A stretch of 64,000 nt of DNA, taken from contig JAWQUS010000007.1 in the NCBI GenBank assembly GCA_036365455.1, positions 21,034,001 through 21,098,000 on the forward strand. Direction: 5' to 3'. How positions within the stretch are numbered: the first letter of the stretch is position 1; each line of letters opens with the position of its first letter. Positions 44,301 through 55,251 of this stretch are shown piece after piece. Source of the stretch: Macrosoma leucophasiata (Eukaryota > Arthropoda > Insecta > Lepidoptera > Hedylidae). The notes below the pieces were generated by a model. It had not been told where the DNA came from. It did not search any database and saw nothing but the letters and a program-made list of their open reading frames with translations. The position numbers and the translations under genes were made by a program.

Positions 44301-46728
44301 AATTGGATATAGTACACGTTTGGACAGGCAAGCATGCACTTTACATTTCTGGGAATGCAGTCTTGTAATTTGAACTTTATGCTTGTTTGCCACTTTATAA
44401 CAATAAAATTATGATACAAAAGGATATGCTAGCTCAAATGAAGTGTCCTTTAGTTGATATTCAGGTCATGAATGTCATTGCACTTGTTGTTGGTCATAAT
44501 ATATGACCAACACTACACTTTATGTCTATTAGTAAGTGATAAAAATGTAAATGATCTTGTTCATTAACACAAATACCAAGTGCTGATAGTAATAATATGT
44601 ACTCATAGTTATGTGTGCAGAACTCATTGTTTAGTCAACAATGAGTACTGCAATCTTTTACAAATCAAGTTGTATGTATAAACCCGGGAACTCTTCTATT
44701 ATCCAAATTAAATCGATTGATTGAGAAAAAGATTAACGGTCATATTTTGTGATAGTACAAATAGAAAATGTTTCTTTAAATGAAATATTGTGATAATTAA
44801 TGCTTCTGAAGCTAGCACCAAAGTAATAAATGACATTTAGGCTGGGTTGCATCATTTTACTACAACAAATTTGTAAAAGTACCAGTTAAGTAAAAAAATT
44901 GTTGCATTTTGTAAATTGTTAAATGACGTCATAACATTAACTGCTAACCCTAACTGGCCGAGCTTCACTAAGTAATTTCAAAATTAACCTCAAGCTTCAG
45001 ACAGATAGTGATGGTAATCTGTTAACACTATCAGTGTTGAGAAAATTGAGGTTAATTTTAACATTTACCATAACATTTTAACTATGACAAAAATACGCTG
45101 GAGCAACGAATTTCGTAGTTACAATTAAATTTGATAAAAATCATAACTTTAACAAATAAAAAAAACCTTACATATGCCAAATATTGTTTTCTATAGAGTC
45201 ATATTGGAGGCATCCTTATGTTGATACCAAGATGACATTTTAAAGAAAAATGGAAAGAAAAAAATGACTTCAGCCGGGACTTGAATGTGTAATCACTGGG
45301 AATATAGTCCACCCGCTCTTCCAAGTGAGCTACCAATGTCCACACCTGATTGTCGAATTCTTCCATCACATTATTTATTGCATTGCCTTGGGGTGGCAGT
45401 AGCGACATCTATCGCCAACCATGCTAGTTAGGCAACCGATGACTCTTGATCTTGATTTATTTCAGGTCCACGACGGTAAAAACTTAAAAGGCAGAGCAAA
45501 CGACGCTATTGCCTCAGCCTGCTTATATATCGCCTGTAGGCAAGAAGGCGTGCCTCGTACATTCAAGGAGATATGCGCAGTCAGTAAAATTAGTAAAAAA
45601 GAAATCGGCAGGTGCTTCAAACTGATCCTCAAGGCACTGGAGACTTCGGTGGACCTCATCACCACAGCTGACTTCATGTCCCGGTTCTGTTCGAACTTGG
45701 GTCTGCCCAACTATGTGCAACGGGCAGCCACACATATCGCTAGAAAGGCTGGAGAGCTGGATATTGTGTCTGGACGCAGTCCGATATCCGTGGCCGCTGC
45801 TGCTATTTACATGGCCTCTCAGGTATGTTAATATTTTTTTAAGTTCCATACTTATAGGCTATAAACGCGAGCTTGGGCCCGCACCTTGTAAACTATATCG
45901 AGAGAAGAAGCATAAAATACAAAATAATTTCCAGTTATTCAAATCTTTTATTATATCTTCAATTTATTGTCGTAAGTATATTTCAAAAACAAGAATGTAG
46001 TGGTAGCAATATGGTGAGTATGGTGACATATTGTTGTCATACAAAAATTACATGAAATAGGTAAATATTTCCCACAAAAAAAAATGATTTAAATTATTTT
46101 TTGAGCATTTTTCCATGGTTCTACGTATTTTTCTCTATCTTTTGATAAGGTGTACAAGGTGCGGGCCTAACGTTGAACATGTCCTTTACATATGAAATGT
46201 ATTTACTCTTTTATATTCATTACTAGCTGTGTCCGCGACTTCGTCCGCGTGAGAATGTATGATTGGTCAGTACATACCCGGACGAAGTCGTGGGCGCATC
46301 TAGTATAAAACTAGCCTAAGTTACTTCTTATTACATCAGCTATCTAGCAGTGAAAGTCCCGTCAAAATCGGTCTAGCCGTTCTCAAGATTAGCCCCGCCA
46401 AACAGACAGACAGACAAAAATTGTAACAAATGTTGTATTGGTATATGTACCATATATACATATCTACATATTATTATGCATTTAGTAAAAAGCGGTTATT
46501 TTAATATCACAAACAGACACTCCAATTTTATTTATTTGTATAGATAATTTTGTTTGTTAATTCCAGGCTTCGGAAGACAAGCGCAGTCAGAAGGATATTG
46601 GAGACATCGCCGGTGTGGCCGACGTCACAATCCGCCAGTCCTACAAACTCATGTATCCGTTTGCCTCCAAACTCTTCCCCGAAGACTTCAAATTTGCCAC
46701 TCCTATCGAATTCCTGCCGCAGATGTAA
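41368..46728 (+). CDS. TfIIB: Transcription initiation factor IIB, five coding exons
   Basis: A general RNA polymerase II factor in the nucleus. It binds TBP-promoter DNA, recruits the polymerase and helps set the start site. Exons: 41,368-41,384 (only 17 nt), 41,575-41,685, 43,712-44,012, 45,466-45,822 and 46,567-46,728 (stop TAA). Introns all begin GT and end AG, phases join cleanly, and the total is 315 aa, the family's usual length. Zinc ribbon C14-x2-H17 and C33-x2-C36, then [14 protein letters not shown] and the B-reader region. Cyclin repeat 1 from about 115 ([31 protein letters not shown]). Cyclin repeat 2 from about 210 ([31 protein letters not shown]). The C-terminus is FLPQM. No damage is seen. 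Introns 2-4 hold repeats. Confidence 0.98.
42136..42426 (-). repeat. SINE-like family 1 in TFIIB intron 2
   Basis: Full-length, near-consensus copy antisense to TFIIB, with T run at 42,135-42,143. Confidence 0.75.
43101..43387 (+). repeat. SINE-like family 1 in TFIIB intron 2, sense
   Basis: Full-length copy with A tail 43,376-43,387. With the antisense copy 0.7 kb upstream it forms an inverted pair that could fold in the TFIIB pre-mRNA. Confidence 0.75.
44064..44405. repeat. Degraded SINE-like family 1 fragments in intron 3
   Basis: A reverse fragment at 44,064-44,190 and a forward tail-like fragment at about 44,360-44,405 ('tatgcttgtttgccac'). Confidence 0.4.
45232..45441 (-). repeat. tRNA-derived SINE S2 next to TFIIB exon 4
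   Basis: It matches the copy at 54,303-54,508, from 'ttttaaagaaaaatggaaagaaa' to 'ctatgctagttaggcaaccgat'. It ends only about 24 bp before exon 4, so part of the 3' splice-site neighbourhood (branch-point zone) is or abuts SINE sequence. Confidence 0.65.
45873..46170. mobile_element. Repeat D (MITE-like) in TFIIB intron 4
   Basis: Ends 'ttgggcccgcaccttgta' and 'tgtacaaggtgcgggcctaa' are inverted repeats. The interior has no coding capacity. The second copy is 48,186-48,391. Sequence shared just outside these ends in both copies suggests the true borders lie slightly further out. Confidence 0.6.
46224..46515 (-). repeat. Repeat F in TFIIB intron 4
   Basis: Inverted relative to 11,230-11,640. 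It has the fold-back unit 46,224-46,306 and then 'actagcctaagttacttcttattacatcag', 'gattagccccgccaaacagacag' and the (ACAG)n run. Confidence 0.6.
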
Positions 46729-47125
46729 TATTTGGTTAAACCATAAGTTTTATGGTTATAGACTGCGTATGCTTGTGATTGTCGGTGGTTAAATTTTGAC
46801 AGATTGTGTAAAGTGAGGACGTGCCTAATCCGGTTTCTGTTCATTACTCAAGAAAATGAGTAAAAAAAAGATATTCTGATAAAATTTGTGTTTACCCCTT
46901 CTTTTCACTCCGATGTGTATTATTATTGATTGACGGTAAATATTTGTTTCACTTTTAATGGAAAACTGTTGGGGAGCTTCCTTTTTGTACAAATCTTCCG
47001 TTCTTCTAGACGTAATATTAACAAATGTCAGCTTCAATAACAATGTCTGTTATGTTATTTGATTGGGCCTTCCTGGATATAACGGGCAAATAAGGCTGTT
47101 TAAAAGAAAATTAATGTTTGAAAAC

Positions 47126-47131
47126 AATAAA
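47126..47131 (+). terminator. Candidate TFIIB polyadenylation signal
   Basis: AATAAA about 400 bp after the stop, followed by T/G-rich sequence (tgtttatgtacgtatc). This would give a 3' UTR of about 0.4 kb. Other A-rich stretches follow, so the site used is not certain. Confidence 0.4.
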
Positions 47132-47851
47132 ATGTTTATGTACGTATCTTCATGTCAAGTCTCTAACAGAAAAATGTTAGATTAGATTAAAGTGCAATGT
47201 ACAAAGACTTGAGCTAGGCTGCATGTTTTGAAATATCTGTATTATTTGAGGCTCCAAGGTCAGTATCTTCTTTATATTTGTTTGAATCAATGTTATTCTC
47301 CGATTTAAAATGTCAAAAGGTTAAAAAGCTGTATTCATAATTATATGTTTTTGAATGACAATGGTATAATTATTGTAATTGTTGATTTTGGTTCAACTGT
47401 TGAATAACGATATGATTATGAATGATATGATTGGTTGGTAAGTTTTATTTTAAGGCATATGTAATATTACTTGACAACTGATATAAAGGTGTTACTACGC
47501 ATTAAACCGAACTAAAGGATTGTTTTTGTATACTTATACTTAAAGAAGGCAAGTTTCATACATTGATATGTACAAAAAAATGGTACAAGGTGAAACAGGC
47601 TAGAATTATTATCTAGACACCTTCAAAAACATTACCTGTTATATAAAATACTTTTAAATCAGCGGCATAATAATGTTTTTCCCTAACAACAGTAGAATCT
47701 TTTGTTTTAGGCAGAAAAACGCTGAATAATTAAAGTAGCACTTATTTTCGTTCTAACCGGACATCCCTAAGATCACCGGTCATAACTCATACGTCTAGTG
47801 CCTCCTTAATAACCAGAATTTGGCAGAATTACCCAAAGCGAGGTAGAAGCC
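47132..47851. other. Downstream of TFIIB, nothing recognised
   Basis: AT-rich, no supported gene or repeat. Confidence 0.4.
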
Positions 47852-48065
47852 ATAGCAGAGAATATGTAATAATACTACATATAGAATGGACACTTCGACG
47901 TCCCGCCCGATTTCCCCGCATCACCCAACCTCCTCCCCTCTTATGGGCGATACGTGTAAATACACGTCACTGATTGATGTCTGTGTAATAGAGACCAAAT
48001 TAAGCGTTTGTATGGAATTTTGGCGGAGTGTCCGCGGTGTGGCCGTTCATGTTATAATCCGTGAT
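47852..48065 (+). repeat. Repeat C
   Basis: 'agaatggacacttcgacg' through 'acacgtcactgattga' to 'ttggcggagtgtccgcggt'. The second copy is at 51,913-52,143, with an extra segment of about 40 bp near 52,020-52,060. Class unknown. Confidence 0.6.
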
Positions 48066-48185
48066 TGTAAATAAGTGTTCTTCGATACAATTTGTATTAA
48101 AGTTTCGTTTGACCTCTTAGGTTCAGTTGCACCAATATATTTGTTAAAGTTAATGTAAAAGGAGACATTCCAAAATGTATGGAGC

Positions 48186-48391
48186 TTGGGCCCCTCACCT
48201 TTTACACTGTATTGAGAGAAGAAGCATAAAATATTAAATCATTTTCAGCTATTCAAATCGTTTATTATAACTTCAATTAATTGTCGTAAGTATATTTCAA
48301 AAACAAAAATGTCATAGTAGTAAAATGGTAACATAGTGTTGTCATACAAAATTAAATATCTTTTGATATAGTGTACAGGGTGCGGGCCCAA
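48186..48391. mobile_element. Repeat D, shorter copy
   Basis: Same inverted ends as 45,873-46,170, about 90 bp shorter inside. Confidence 0.55.
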
Positions 48392-49057
48392 CGTGGACCT
48401 TGTCGTTTACATCCTTCTGTAACTGATACTGTTACAATAAAATTTTACATTAACTTTAGTAAAAGAAGATCCGAATCTAGATCCACCTTCACCTATCCGT
48501 TTACCGAATGATCATTTTGTTTTATCAAATTTAATACATGAACAAACATTGTATTGCCTATCAAATTATTTTAAACTCATTGCATTAAGAAAAGTAGTTA
48601 GCGGTTCTTTTCAGATAATAATGATACGTAGAGCAAGCAAGTATGCATTTGAATTGATTAAAGAATGTAGATGTACATAGTATGCTTACATTTATTTTGC
48701 GTAACAAATATTGCTAACCAACCATTTTCAGCATAATTTAGTTTAGTACTAAATATAATTTTGTTAACCATGCGCAGATCCAGCCCAAATCATTGCTCTA
48801 TATTTTAAAAAAATAATTGTTCCAGGAAGGTATCAAATGCATACAATTATAATAAAAATATGATTATCTAATTACTTAATTCTGAAATCTTAAAATTGTT
48901 AATCATAAACCTTGAAAAATAAAGAGATACCTATTACAAGTATGTATAATTAAGAGCTGTATAGCGTGACCGAATCCGGGGGCACAGTAGTGACCCCGCC
49001 AAGCTAAGACGAGCTAAGAAAAGCGCGAAGGCACTACGTACGTTTTCCCGGAACGTT
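48392..49057. other. Intergenic, nothing recognised
   Basis: AT-rich except a GC-richer patch at 48,960-49,055. Confidence 0.4.
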
Positions 49058-49286
49058 TCGTCGTTTATCTTTGAAAAAAAAAAGTAAAAACTTTTTTTAG
49101 AAGAATTACTTTTTTCATTTACTATTCCATATTCCATAGAATGGACACCTTTTTGTATAAACGTATTTTTTCGTCGTATATCTTTGAAAAAAAAGTAAAT
49201 ACTTTTTTTAGAAGAATTACTTTTTTCATTTACTATTCCATATTCCATAGAATGGACACCTTTTTGTATAAACGTATTTTTTTTCA
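49058..49286. repeat. 113-bp tandem duplication
   Basis: Two head-to-tail units starting at 49,058 and 49,171 ('tcgtcgt.tatctttgaaa' to 'cctttttgtataaacgtatttttt') differ mostly in A-run length. The minus-strand frame through it stays open because the run-length differences compensate, but it has no recognisable domain. Confidence 0.85.
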
Positions 49287-49601
49287 ATAACCACAGGCAT
49301 TTTACTTGTTATTTAATATTAATACAAAAAAATAGTATTTTGTAGGATGAATATTCTTTATTTGTTAAGTATGTATTAAGTTATAATTGAACGGTAAAAC
49401 ATTGAACTAATGATGCTCAAAATATTATTTTCACAAAATCAATAGAACTGAAAAATATTTTTCAGTATAAAATTGATATAATCCTAGTAAAAAAAAATAT
49501 AAAAAGCTATTAATGTACATGTTCTTTAATTACTTTTTACTTCAATTATAATTATAATTAAAAGCTAAATAATATTTACATATAATAAAGTTATACCTAA
49601 A
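49287..49601. other. Intergenic, nothing recognised
   Basis: Very AT-rich. Confidence 0.4.
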
Positions 49602-50260
49602 CTAAAAACAACATGCGTCTAAAAATTCTGCATCATTGCCTTCCTGTGTTATGGTACCCAGAAGGCTGGCAGCATTGCCTCGTTGGATGGCAATGCTGAT
49701 TCTTTGACCTAAAAATTGCCCAGCCCTCTGGTCACGGGAAGTGTCGACCAGCCGTTTCGCGATCTCTTTGAATAAGAGCCGAGCACTGGGCCCCATGGAC
49801 CAAGAGTTTCGACCCCGAAAGGCACAAATATATAGTCCCCTGGAAGGGTACTATATATGCGCTGTTTCAGGGTCTCCGCAGTTGCAGCAGCAGTGCCAGC
49901 GGAGCACGCCGTGCTTGGAAGATGGGATGGCGCTAAGGTGTCAACGCAAGTTGCGTCCCACACCAAAGGCCTACCCATCTTCCAGGGCATCAATGGCATA
50001 CCGTCCGGTCTCCTTCCATCGTCACGTGCCAAGCCGTTGGGTTCTAATATGGCTGGCACGCCGGCGGTGGAAAGGGCTCGGCGCAGAATGTCATTTAATT
50101 GGGCGTGCCTGGTGAATCTGCCGGCACTTCTACTGCAGGAGAGACCATGGTGCCCCAGGCGGTCGACGGCTTCACCACAGGGGCAGCGATGCGGAGCGCA
50201 GCACGATGTGCCTAGGCGGAGGCAAGTAGCAAGCCGGAAAGTGATATCATCAAGTAAAGT
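49602..50260 (-). pseudogene. Fragment of a retrotransposon-like ORF, possibly R2-type endonuclease region
   Basis: Two minus-strand frames join across a frameshift near 49,795. The upstream one has '[19 protein letters not shown]' then '[12 protein letters not shown]', and '[15 protein letters not shown]'. The downstream one has '[18 protein letters not shown]' and 'IQRGNAASLLG'. I recall this sequence type as a widespread repeated ORF in animal genomes. The PD..(x)..D pattern resembles the restriction-like endonuclease of R2-group non-LTR elements. That function is an inference. No RT motif remains. Confidence 0.5.
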
Positions 50261-50383
50261 ACATTATTATTTTTCTATGATCATTTCCAAAGCTGAATTG
50301 GTTTAACTTAGAAGCTTAATCACGGTGAAATTATATTGATTGTTTTCCCCGCATCATAATTTTACTGTTCTAAATGTAGAAGC

Positions 50384-50615
50384 TCGCAGGCGTAAGCACC
50401 ACCGCATTACTTAGGCTGGGTTGCACCAACATATTATTTGTTAAAGTTTAAGTTAATGTAACGTTTTACATCCTTCATTTTTTTATCATCAGTTATACAC
50501 TTCAACAAATTTCTTACAGTACGACATATTTGTTAAAGTTTAAGATAACTGCTGCAGTTATCGTCTATGTAACGGTGTAAACTGCATGCTTGTTTGCCAC
50601 CTTCCTAATATAAAA
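50384..50615 (+). repeat. SINE-like family 1 pieces around a 'ggctgggttgcacca' repeat
   Basis: 'ctcgcaggcgtaagcaccaccgcattac' (50,384-50,411) and the 3' end (about 50,572-50,615) are separated by about 160 bp of another repeat. Relatives of that repeat appear near 44,842 and 48,120. Confidence 0.45.
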
Positions 50616-51410
50616 ACTAATGGTTCTGTCTTTGTCGTATATTAGTTCTATAATATCTGTCGGCAGCGCACGGCGGTGTGCGTGCTCTAGTTCAAGTAGT
50701 ACGTTACGTCGTACGTATGTTACGTCTGATAAATTACTTTAATAAAATTTCGTTCATTTTCGAGCTGATTGATCTTTATTTAATTATTTGAAAATATTAA
50801 TATTTTTTTCGAGTTTCACCTTTATGTCGATAATAATGGGCCATTTAAAAGTATATCCACCATGTATAAATGTATTAACGTATAACAGCTTGTTAATATT
50901 GTATGGATGTTATACATTTCGAATTCAGTTGTAAGAGAAAGAGAAATTTTCAGGCTTCTCTACTTTTAGCCGAAAGTGAAGTACAATAAACAACATGTAG
51001 CAAAACCGCGAGCTGTGTGTTTTATAATAGTGATAGGATTTAGAATTAAGTATTACCATATTATATCGTGTAACCAGCGTTATAATTGTGATTTATTAAT
51101 ATATAATAGGTGTAACTTATTCTGTATTTTATTTTCCTTCCCATACTATAAAACAGTATTCTATATGTGGGTGTAAAAGCCCATAAAACCATAATTTGAA
51201 CTGTCCGTAACTCCGTACCCTGCAGAATTGCAAGTGTGCTTGCAAAAATCAAATTTATAATTTAATAATAACTTTTTGTCAGTGCGAGCCATATAGTCTC
51301 GTCTTGGCATTATTTTACATGAAAATGTTTTTGGTGATTCATATCATAATATATCACACATACTGTAAAGACGATGTGGGTCACTTATATTTATATTAGT
51401 ACATTCACCG
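50616..51410. other. Intergenic, nothing recognised
   Basis: AT-rich. The patch 50,660-50,750 has repeated 'acgta/acgtc' words and 'aataaaatttcgttc' and might be a decayed LTR, without a partner. Confidence 0.3.
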
Positions 51411-51603
51411 GTGCTAGAGTTCCAATGCAGGAGTTCGAGGGCGTAGGCACCGCCGCATTACCTACCTAATCTATCTGCCGCCAAATGGTAGTGTTTAGCG
51501 TTATCGTGTTCCGGTAAGATAATGTAGTCCTTGTAATCAATTACACAGACATACCGACTTAGGTCTCAGGAGTGAGCAACCTAATAATAAAATAATAAAT
51601 AAA

Positions 51604-51836
51604 AAAATTAAATACGCTTACACTCACAGTCCCACAGTAGGTATAAACCTGTGTCATGGGTGCCGTTGTACACATACGACGCATACACAAACACCCAGAC
51701 CCGAAACAAATATCTATAGGCCATACAAATATCTATAGGCCATACAAATATTTGTTCCGTTGCGGGGATCGAACCCGCGACCCTTCGAATCAAACGGTGG
51801 TTTCAAACCGCTGGACTAACCGGGTCGTCAAATCCT
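51604..51836 (-). repeat. tRNA-derived SINE S3
   Basis: On the minus strand: 'gacccggttagtccagcggtt' (A-box region), then 'gcgggttcgatccccgc' (T-arm/B-box), then 'ggaacaaatatttgtatggcctatag' and a body with a short direct repeat (tatctataggccatacaaa twice). Not a functional tRNA: there is no clean acceptor pairing. Confidence 0.7.
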
Positions 51837-51912
51837 ACCTATCCTACCTATCTGCAATTTTACCTCTGGTTTTCGTGTAGATGTTTATAGCTTACTGCAG
51901 CTTTACTGCAGC

Positions 51913-52143
51913 CTATTATCAGAGAACATGTAATAATATTACGTACAGAATGGACACTTCGACGTTCCGCCCGATTTCCCCGCATCACCAACCTACTACT
52001 ACCCTCTTATGGACGACGATTGGTATTTTGTACGTGCTACGCACACAGGCTCACGTGTAAATACACGTCACTGATTGAGGTCTGTGTAATAGAGACCAAA
52101 TTAAGCGTTTGTATGGAATTTTGGCGGAGTGTCCGCGGTATGC
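51913..52143 (+). repeat. Repeat C, second copy
   Basis: Similar to 47,852-48,065, with about 40 extra bp in the middle. Confidence 0.6.
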
Positions 52144-52431
52144 TATAATGTAGGCTGCAGTCCTGTAGTCACAATGTGAGCTGCATGCTTGATTGCCACC
52201 TTTATTACATAAAAAAACAGTACCTACCAGGTATTTATAACAGCATTTCTTGATCCTCTATTACGGCTTTCTTTCCACAAATACATTGTCGGGTTCACAG
52301 GACACGGTGTACGTGTCTACACTGCAAATAAACGGTGCCCTTACATCACGGACCCTTTTACCATACTAATGTTGCATAATATGTCACATCGATGCCGACG
52401 ACAGTACTATTCTCTGGCGCACGCTATGTTT

Positions 52432-52485
52432 ACGAAGCGTTGCTACAGTTATAGAAGTTTTTCTATAACTGTAGCAACGCTTCGT
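52432..52485. repeat. Perfect hairpin, 25-bp arms, 4-nt loop
   Basis: Arms 52,432-52,456 and 52,461-52,485 are exact reverse complements around 'gttt'. No flanking duplication. Confidence 0.9.
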
Positions 52486-52599
52486 TGATGGGAAAAAAGG
52501 GGCAACTTAAATAATAAGGTGGATATTTCTGCTTCATACGTACAATAATCTTTAACTATATTTAGTGTAGATCGGAAGCGATTTACTCGGTTAAGCGAT

Positions 52600-52893
52600 G
52601 CGGGCGCGGTCGGGTGTGTGCTGGGTGACCGCTAGTGGCAAATTAAAATGCGCGTTTCCGTGCTTCAGAGGGCACGTAAAGCCGTCGGTCCCGGTTGCTA
52701 TCGATAGATAGCAGTCGTTAAACCATGTCCGAGGCCTTAAAAAGGCGGTTTGAAAACATCCGACAACGGGTTGACCACTAACCCTTATCTCCACCAACTC
52801 GCATTGGAGCAGGGTGGTGGAGTAAGCTCCAGGCCTCCTCCCAAAAAGGGGAGAGACTCGTGCCCAACAGTGAGATGTATCAAGGGTTGCCAT
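52600..52893 (-). repeat. Repeat B, reverse copy
   Basis: From 'gggtgaccgctagtggcaaa' to 'agactcgtgcccaacagtgag'. Close to the 56,460 copy. Confidence 0.65.
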
Positions 52894-53083
52894 TATTATT
52901 ATTCAAATGAAAGCATCATATTGTGGACATGGAAAAAGCTCCGTCACAACCTAACATGCAGCATATCTACAGATATTTAGATACCTACACAAAAACTATC
53001 TAGGTTTAGGCGTTTGATGCAGATGTTTCCAGGTGTCCCATTAAATGACCCATTAAATCACTGACCCGAACATGTATCATAAG

Positions 53084-53251
53084 TATTTTTTTAATGTTAT
53101 GGAAGTGGAAAATAAGCATGCAGTTCACATTGATGTTAGGTGATGACTGCAGCCTATAGACACCCACACAAAGACCAAGGTCAAAATGCAGATGCGTTAC
53201 CACTCCTGAGGCCTAAGGTGTTATGCCTCTGTGACGGAAATTACAGGGCCT
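53084..53251 (-). repeat. SINE-like family 1, truncated copy
   Basis: It retains the A-tail end and stops at 'gaaattacagggcc'. In SINE orientation it lacks the 5' half. Confidence 0.6.
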
Positions 53252-53339
53252 TAATATAAGTGTAAGTACAAATCCACCACTTTCAGAATAATCGCTCTGT
53301 CAGACGAACAAACATACAAACCGAAAGAATTTATCTAAT

Positions 53340-53545
53340 AAAGGTTCCGTTTTTAGGGTTCCGTATAAACAAGGAACCCATATAATTTCGCCATGTCCGT
53401 CTGTCTGTCTGTCTGTTTGTCTGTCCGTCCGCGTTTAACGCAAAAACTATTGGTACAAAAGACTTGAAATTTGGCATTTATCACGCCGACAAAGTGGTAG
53501 AATAAATACATTTCCTTTTGTATCGGCACGGCACCCTAAAAAGAG
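53340..53545. repeat. Interspersed repeat with (TCTG)n run
   Basis: 'ttccgtttttagggttccgta' and 'ccgtctgtctgtctgtctg' followed by 'cttgaaatttggcatttatc', recalled as a common lepidopteran repeat type. A related scrap is at 60,300-60,420. Confidence 0.45.
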
Positions 53546-53614
53546 TAGATTTTTGTGCAAATAAAAGCCGAACAAATAATAAATTTGATAGCATTGTATC
53601 TTCATCATAATTAA

Positions 53615-53673
53615 TAGCCACGAGCTTTCGTGCCATAAGTTGCTAGAACTTATGGCACGAAAGCTCGTGGCTA
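53615..53673. repeat. Perfect hairpin, 27-bp arms, 5-nt loop
   Basis: Arms 53,615-53,641 and 53,647-53,673 around 'gctag'. No flanking duplication. Confidence 0.9.
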
Positions 53674-54198
53674 ATAAAATATTGACCGCGAGGCTGCGAG
53701 TTCGCGATAGCTGTTAATGGTATAATTTGGTGGAAATGGAACAACATAATATTACTATGTATTTATTGTACCATTTTCATCTCGCTTCTGATTGTTTGAT
53801 ATAGTGGTCTTTATTTGTTTCGGAGATGGCAGGAAGAATTGGTTAAACATTAGAAGTCGATTTTTTTTATTATCATAAAGAATCTACAGACCTCAGCCTT
53901 ATTTTTTCTCTCTAGGACGCAGTAGTTTGAGTTAAAATATCATGTAGGTACATCTCAAGGCCAGAGGGTATATTTGTTTTTACGATGTAAGTAGGTATTA
54001 AATGCCGAATTTGTATTGTTTTTTCCTCTGAAGCGAAACAAAATCGCAATATCCAGAGGTGTAGGCATCAACAAGACTTTTTTATTAGTATAGATTTATG
54101 TTCCAAACTTGAACCATAAATGCTTTGACTTGTTTTATTAATCAGACCCAGATCTATACTGATGAACAAACGAACAAAATATCATCGTTTTTTGGGTC
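53674..54198. other. Intergenic, nothing recognised
   Basis: AT-rich, no supported gene. Confidence 0.4.
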
Positions 54199-54876
54199 AT
54201 GAAGTGGCAAACAAGCATACACTTGTAAGTAATGCTGTAACCCAATAAATATCTACATGACATGGTCCTAGCACTTGTTTATAGATATAAGTATATTTTT
54301 TATTTTTAAAGAAAAATGGAAAGAAAAATTTGACTTCAGGCGAGACTCGAGCTCGCGACCTACTGGGAATCTAGTCCAGCCGCTCTTCCAATTGAGCTAC
54401 TGAAGCCCTGCCCGATTTGTCAAATCTTTCCTTCACATCTATTGCATTGCTTTATGGTAGCAACAGCGCCATCTATTACCAACTATGCTAGTTAGGCAAC
54501 CGATATAATAGACTTTTCAGTTTATTGAATATCGTAAAGAAGTCGCTTTTACCCTTAATAATTTTTCTTTAAAAATAAAATATATTTCACAAGCGTGTGT
54601 TAATGCGAAATAATATAAAACAATTAAGTATATTTTGTTGAAGAAATAAATATATTTGAATGATTTTTTTTTATGACAGCAGAGATTTCAATGTAGATGC
54701 GTTGTCACTCCTAAGGCTTAAGGTATTATGCCTCTGTGCCGGAAATAACAGAACCGTACATTACAACTTGACCGGAATACGATAGTGTTGAAAACTACCA
54801 TTTAGCGGCAAGTAGATAAGTTAATGCGGTTCTGCCTACGCCTTCGAGCTCCGTCACTGGAGCTCTACCACCAGTA
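54199..54876 (-). repeat. SINE-like family 1 copy split by SINE S2
   Basis: The parts 54,199-54,262 and 54,667-54,876 align to consecutive parts of the family. The gap contains the S2 SINE and AT-rich sequence. Confidence 0.5.
54303..54508 (-). repeat. tRNA-derived SINE S2
   Basis: Minus strand: 'gtagctcaattggaagagcgg' (A-box), 'ggtcgcgagctcgagtctcgc' (B-box region), then 'tgaagtcaaatttttctttcc'. Best-preserved copy of the family in the window. Confidence 0.7.
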
Positions 54877-55251
54877 ATACCGTTCAGCTTAAAGTGTGTA
54901 AATATAGGTGAAAAAGAGCATGTAAGTATGGAGAAATACCCGAAAGGGGTAGCTAGGAAGATGTGGGTTTGCTAAATAGTAACAATTGTTCAGTTTAGGC
55001 TCCTATCGCAATAAGTAGTACGTAGTACGGGTTTTGCTCGCTATATTCGGTAGAACTCCGGATGTACCAACGGGTCACTATGTCCCAATTTCTCTGCATA
55101 CTGATTACATTATTGATTAACACGCGCATTCATTAAAACATACAAGTATGTCGCATGTTTAATCAATTTTAACTGTTTGTTTTCGTTTGAAGATTGCATT
55201 ACTTTGTATTGGTATTACATGTCATTTATTGTTTTATTTTTTTATGTTTCG
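54877..55251. other. Intergenic, nothing recognised
   Basis: AT-rich. Confidence 0.4.

Larger units (their letters stand above)
51411..52216 (+). repeat. SINE-like family 1 copy broken by two insertions
   Basis: The pieces 51,411-51,571, 51,846-51,906 and 52,143-52,216 follow the order of the family. A tRNA-derived SINE (S3) and repeat C sit in the gaps. Confidence 0.6.

Noticed and set aside
48934..49287. 117-codon minus-strand frame
   Set aside because: It is produced by a 113-bp tandem duplication of AT-rich DNA, with no recognisable domain or promoter.
51760..51836. Possible tRNA gene with good T-arm
   Set aside because: It continues into a SINE body and lacks a convincing acceptor stem.
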